Of a stretch of 26,459 nucleotides of DNA, positions 23,777 to 26,459 are shown one piece after another; position 1 is the first letter of the stretch; every line of letters begins with the position of its first letter. The stretch comes from Candidatus Bathyarchaeota archaeon (GTDB lineage Archaea; Thermoproteota; DRAE01), in assembly GCA_011041895.1 (NCBI GenBank), contig DRAE01000102.1, forward strand, positions 1 to 26,459, written 5' to 3'. The position numbers were made by a program, and so were the translations under genes. Below the pieces are notes generated by a model. It saw only the letters and a program-made list of their open reading frames with translations, was not told the DNA's origin and did not search any database.

Positions 23777-24228
23777 ATTTGAGTGGAAAAGAACATTATA
23801 GTCAGGCAGCTTCTAAGTATTCTCTTTAATTCAGCGAAATGAGGCCAATAAAAGAATCTATTTTCACTGTAGCCACTATATTCTCCATGGTAGAGCCCAA
23901 GTAACTTGCTAAACACATACTCCACAACTTTATTTTCAGCTTTAAAAACGCTCCTACCAATGTCTATCCTTCTTACAATTATAAGTGGAACCTTGATCTC
24001 AGGCCAAAGCTCTTTTTCAATTATTGCCAAAGGCTTTAAATCATCTCTTCTTATGAGATAAGGGTTGTTCGAATCCTGTGTAGGTAACTCAATGTACTGG
24101 CCGTGACTTTGGAATGCCTCATTCAAGCTAATTCTCTTAGTTGGAATATGCGTATTTACACGTTTGAATTCATGTCTTATAAATTTCTCATATATTCTGA
24201 ATCTGATTTTGTCCACGTAATCTTCCAT
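23773..24228 (-). CDS. DUF61 / UPF0216 protein
   Basis: 151 residues of the archaeal UPF0216 (DUF61) family. Recognisable parts are FIRHEFKRVNTHIPTKRISLNE, YLIRRDDLKPLA, and PLIIVRRIDIGRSVFKAENKVVEYVFSKLLG. There is no known enzyme motif, membrane segment or signal. The last ~30 residues (ENRFFYWPHFAELKRILR...) extend past the part I recognise as the family core. It starts two bases after the fibrillarin stop, with AAGGG upstream, so it is the third gene of a Nop5-fibrillarin run. That context suggests a link to rRNA or tRNA modification, which is inference. Confidence 0.78.
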   Translation of the reverse strand: MEDYVDKIRFRIYEKFIRHEFKRVNTHIPTKRISLNEAFQSHGQYIELPTQDSNNPYLIRRDDLKPLAIIEKELWPEIKVPLIIVRRIDIGRSVFKAENKVVEYVFSKLLGLYHGEYSGYSENRFFYWPHFAELKRILRSCLTIMFFSTQI

Positions 24229-24230
24229 TG

Positions 24231-24926
24231 TTAACCCTTATAAACTCCAACAACCATTGCATGATCCTTATCATAAGGTGCTAAATGTATCTTCTGCTTT
24301 ATCTTGAAACCTCCTTTTTCCAAGATCTTCATCTCACGCTTGAATATCTTGCTTGGTTTTGCCGTTACATCTATACTTCTAGCCTTTATAGCGAAGAACA
24401 TGTACCCTCCATCTTTAAGAAATACCTGTGCATTCCTGACAATTATCTCTGCCTGCTCTGGCTGAGCTACGTCACAGTATATGCCATCCACCTCAGGAAC
24501 CAAGTGCATATACATCTCAGGTCTTCTAGCATCCGCAAGTATGGGATACATGTTTCTCCTAGCAACACATACATGAACCAGCTCTCTTATACATCTCTCT
24601 GAGATCTCTATACAATAGATCCCACCTTCTTTCCCAACTATATCCGATATATGGCTTGCAGTAGTCCCCGTAGCTGCTCCAAGATATAATATTTGATCTC
24701 CTTCCTTTACGGGGAAAAACTTTAGCCCCTTTAATATAGCGCCTGCAAGCTTGCTTCGGAATGGGTTCCATGACCTATACTCAGCTCCGTCACAGACTAT
24801 TAGCTTCTCATTGTATATCGTTATTCCCGGAGTAAGATTTTTCGTAGCCAAAACCTTTCTCTTGCCAACTTTCAACAGATATACTCCATTAAATATCACA
24901 TCAATAATCTTTCCCTCTACACTCAT
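24231..24926 (-). CDS. flpA: Fibrillarin-like 2'-O-methyltransferase
   Basis: 231 residues without the eukaryotic GAR tail. The SAM site is LYLGAATGTTASH, followed by CIEISERCIRELVHVCVARRN, DARRPEMY, CDVAQPEQAEIIVRN and the C-terminal LAPYDKDHAMVVGVYKG. It is the catalytic subunit of the C/D-box guide RNP that 2'-O-methylates rRNA and tRNA. It overlaps nop5 by four bases and has GGAGG before its ATG; Nop5 is its direct partner. Confidence 0.97.
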   Translation of the reverse strand: MSVEGKIIDVIFNGVYLLKVGKRKVLATKNLTPGITIYNEKLIVCDGAEYRSWNPFRSKLAGAILKGLKFFPVKEGDQILYLGAATGTTASHISDIVGKEGGIYCIEISERCIRELVHVCVARRNMYPILADARRPEMYMHLVPEVDGIYCDVAQPEQAEIIVRNAQVFLKDGGYMFFAIKARSIDVTAKPSKIFKREMKILEKGGFKIKQKIHLAPYDKDHAMVVGVYKG

Positions 24927-26023
24927 TTTCCAGCCTCCTCATAGATTCTTTTAACTTTCTTTTCGAGTTTCTCCCTAAGCTCTTTTCCAAGGTTTCTCTT
25001 AGTATAGTAATCTATCCTAGCTGCAAGTGCAATCATGTTTGCAACAGCTCTAGCAATTTTTCCTCTAATATCCTTTGGAGCCTTTCTAACGAGCACATGC
25101 TGAAAGATTATGCCATGCTTTGGAGGACTTGTTCCACGTCTCAGATGTCTAAAGAGCGCTTTCTCCGCCCCCCATATCTGTATAGTCGATGCAGATTTCA
25201 TAGCTAACCTGTCTAGCCCCTTGAAGCTTGATATCAGCTGTGCTCCAAGCAGCGGCCCAGCAACCTCTCTTAGGTTTGGAGCTTCCCTTCTCATGCATTT
25301 ATCTATGAAATCCTCAAGCCTCTCCCTATACTCCATCAGCTTAACAAGTAGTGAGGCTAACTCGATTAGAGGCCTTATCTCTTCTTCACTAACTTCTCTA
25401 CCCATAGACTTTTCAGCCATATCAGCTATCTTAGATGCTATCGACTTTGGAAGCAAATCCTCTAGATTCTCTTTAGTGAATGCCTCCCTCTTTCCACCAG
25501 TTTCCTCTAGGATCTTTGCTAAAGCCTCTGTTCGCACGAATCTACATAGTTCGGGAAAGTATATTCCATACCACTCGCGTAAGCTTGACATTAACGTGTT
25601 GATAACCTCGTTCAACTCCTGCAGTGTTCTCATAGCTCTTACTATGACGACGTCTCCTCTACTTAACTCACGTTTAACTCCGACAGATGCAAGCTTAACG
25701 CTTATATCAAAGATGTCTTCCCTTCTCCTTTCCTTTCTCAGAATTTCTCCTGCAACGTTCGGATACTTGTAATCTACTTCTTTGAGTTTGTTGGCTATAT
25801 CTATGTTCTCAATCGTGAATTCTTTGTAGCCCTTCTTTTTCAGTTCCTCGATTAACTTGATAAGCTCATCTGGAACCTTTTTCTCATACATTAACTGGTA
25901 TAAGCGTTCAACTCTTTCCTCCTCAGGAAACTTTATGGACAGAATTTCTTTTCCAGCATCATCATATGCATAAACTCCATCATGCCATACTGCTAAGTGT
26001 GCGGTTCCCACCATTTTCATCAT
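24923..26023 (-). CDS. nop5: C/D box RNP core protein Nop5 (Nop56/58)
   Basis: 366 residues: N-terminal fibrillarin-binding domain, central coiled coil (about 120-240), and the C-terminal Nop domain with EVAGPLLGAQLISSFKGL, the diagnostic STIQIWGAEKALFRHLRRG and PPKHGIIFQHVLV. It links L7Ae-bound guide RNA to fibrillarin. The charged Lys-rich C-terminus is short, without the long KKE tail of eukaryotes. Start options are ATG at 26023, 26020 or 26014; no ribosome site is seen, which fits a leaderless first gene. It diverges from pyrD with a 41-base AT-rich gap. Confidence 0.97.
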   Translation of the reverse strand: MMKMVGTAHLAVWHDGVYAYDDAGKEILSIKFPEEERVERLYQLMYEKKVPDELIKLIEELKKKGYKEFTIENIDIANKLKEVDYKYPNVAGEILRKERRREDIFDISVKLASVGVKRELSRGDVVIVRAMRTLQELNEVINTLMSSLREWYGIYFPELCRFVRTEALAKILEETGGKREAFTKENLEDLLPKSIASKIADMAEKSMGREVSEEEIRPLIELASLLVKLMEYRERLEDFIDKCMRREAPNLREVAGPLLGAQLISSFKGLDRLAMKSASTIQIWGAEKALFRHLRRGTSPPKHGIIFQHVLVRKAPKDIRGKIARAVANMIALAARIDYYTKRNLGKELREKLEKKVKRIYEEAGK

Positions 26024-26064
26024 AATGTTTATACGACTATTTACTCTAAAAATTATCAGCTAAA

Positions 26065-26459
26065 ATGATGGAGACTAAAATCTCAGGTCTCACACTAAGA
26101 AATCCACTTATGCTTGCCTCTGGGATACTTGGAGTAAGTTATTCGACAATGCTTAGAGTTGCTAAGCATGGAGCAGCGGCAATTGTTACAAAGTCGATTT
26201 CAAGGAGGCCATGTAAGGGATACGATAATCCAGTTGTAGTGGTAACCGAGGATGCCGTGATAAACGCTGTGGGGCTTTCAAATCCAGGAGTAAAGGCATT
26301 TAAGACTGAAATAGAAAAGTTTAGGGAGCACGACAAGGAAACCCCACTCATAGTCAGCATATATGGGAGCCGAACATCGGACATTGAAGCTGTAATGAAC
26401 AATCTTCCACTTGACATGGTTAATGGGATAGAGTTGAATCTATCATGCCCCCACGCTAA
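26065..26459 (+). CDS. pyrD: Dihydroorotate dehydrogenase, N-terminal part (3' end outside window)
   Basis: About 131 codons before the window ends, still open. The start MMETKISGLTLRNPLMLASG, the FMN-binding TKSISRRPCKGYDNP segment, NAVGLSNPG and the final GIELNLSCPH match class 1 dihydroorotate dehydrogenase, most like the PyrD catalytic subunit of class 1B enzymes. It oxidises dihydroorotate to orotate in pyrimidine synthesis. The PyrK subunit, if present, would lie outside. Tandem ATGs at 26065 and 26068 are both possible starts. Confidence 0.93.
   Translation, partial: MMETKISGLTLRNPLMLASGILGVSYSTMLRVAKHGAAAIVTKSISRRPCKGYDNPVVVVTEDAVINAVGLSNPGVKAFKTEIEKFREHDKETPLIVSIYGSRTSDIEAVMNNLPLDMVNGIELNLSCPHA

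Noticed and set aside
25110..25772. 220-codon open frame on the plus strand opposite nop5
   Set aside because: Ser/Leu/Ile-rich composition is typical of an antisense shadow, and the minus strand encodes a full, unmistakable Nop5.
1..26459. CRISPR arrays, insertion sequences, prophage or defence genes
   Set aside because: No regularly spaced repeats, transposase/integrase motifs or nuclease-helicase defence genes were found; the gene content is core archaeal.

Overview
The window is a gene-dense, AT-rich, intron-free piece of an archaeal chromosome. The evidence is a set of archaeal-type information-processing genes: TFB with a TFE-beta-like partner, Gar1, fibrillarin and Nop5, SRP19, ribosomal protein S8e, a class I CCA-adding enzyme, a GPN-loop GTPase, TrmG10, Trm1 and archaeal UPF families. 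The linked order SRP19, S8e, Gar1, TFB, TFE-beta, and the UPF0200-UPF0201 pair, fit the TACK archaea (Thermoproteota and relatives) better than Euryarchaeota. Many Lys/Glu/Arg-rich proteins and the ADP-forming acetyl-CoA synthetase subunit suggest a thermophilic, anaerobic or fermentative life. Both points are inference. I see no CRISPR array, transposase, phage gene or other mobile element.

Layout. 1-2052: 3' part of purB, then an asparagine-synthetase-like protein that lacks the usual glutaminase cysteine. 2094-2167: tRNA-Pro(GGG), followed by about 375 bases with no intact gene but a possible decayed small gene. 2544-4889: a zinc-ribbon protein and two radical SAM enzymes (PflX-like and AmrS) facing each other. 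4960-7797: prs, trmG10 and RNase Z. 7774-8592 (minus): a TIM-barrel isomerase-like protein. 8674-12468: a tightly packed run of UPF0200 kinase, UPF0201, ThpR, CCA-adding enzyme and GPN GTPase. 12524-15973: ACD beta subunit, a long coiled-coil protein, an M24 peptidase and a cis-prenyltransferase. 15970-17040 (minus): DUF373 membrane protein. 17088-18699: UbiD-family decarboxylase and SRP19. 18692-19078 (minus): S8e. 19167-21385: Gar1, TFB, TFE-beta, RlmE-type methyltransferase. 21377-22054 (minus): RNase HII. 22110-23776: THEP1 NTPase and Trm1. 23773-26023 (minus): DUF61 (UPF0216), fibrillarin and Nop5. 26065 to the end: 5' part of pyrD.

Function. Much of the window serves tRNA and rRNA maturation. 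A tRNA gene is present together with 3'-end cutting (RNase Z), CCA addition, G10 and G26 methylation, a 2',3'-cyclic-phosphate/ligase-type enzyme, H/ACA (Gar1) and C/D (Nop5-fibrillarin) guide RNP proteins and a 2'-O-methyltransferase. Nucleotide synthesis is represented by purB, prs and pyrD, and isoprenoid/lipid-carrier synthesis by UppS and a UbiD-type enzyme that may be anhydromevalonate phosphate decarboxylase. All six places where genes converge overlap or nearly touch at their 3' ends, so there is almost no room for ordinary terminators between them.

Nothing here is plainly a new multi-gene system. The best leads are the cysteine-less asparagine-synthetase homologue, repeated AGGTTTAA-like sites between amrS and prs, the possible gene remnant after the tRNA, and the linkage of uncharacterised families (zinc ribbon with PflX-like radical SAM, DUF61 with Nop5-fibrillarin, UPF0200/0201 with CCA/ThpR).
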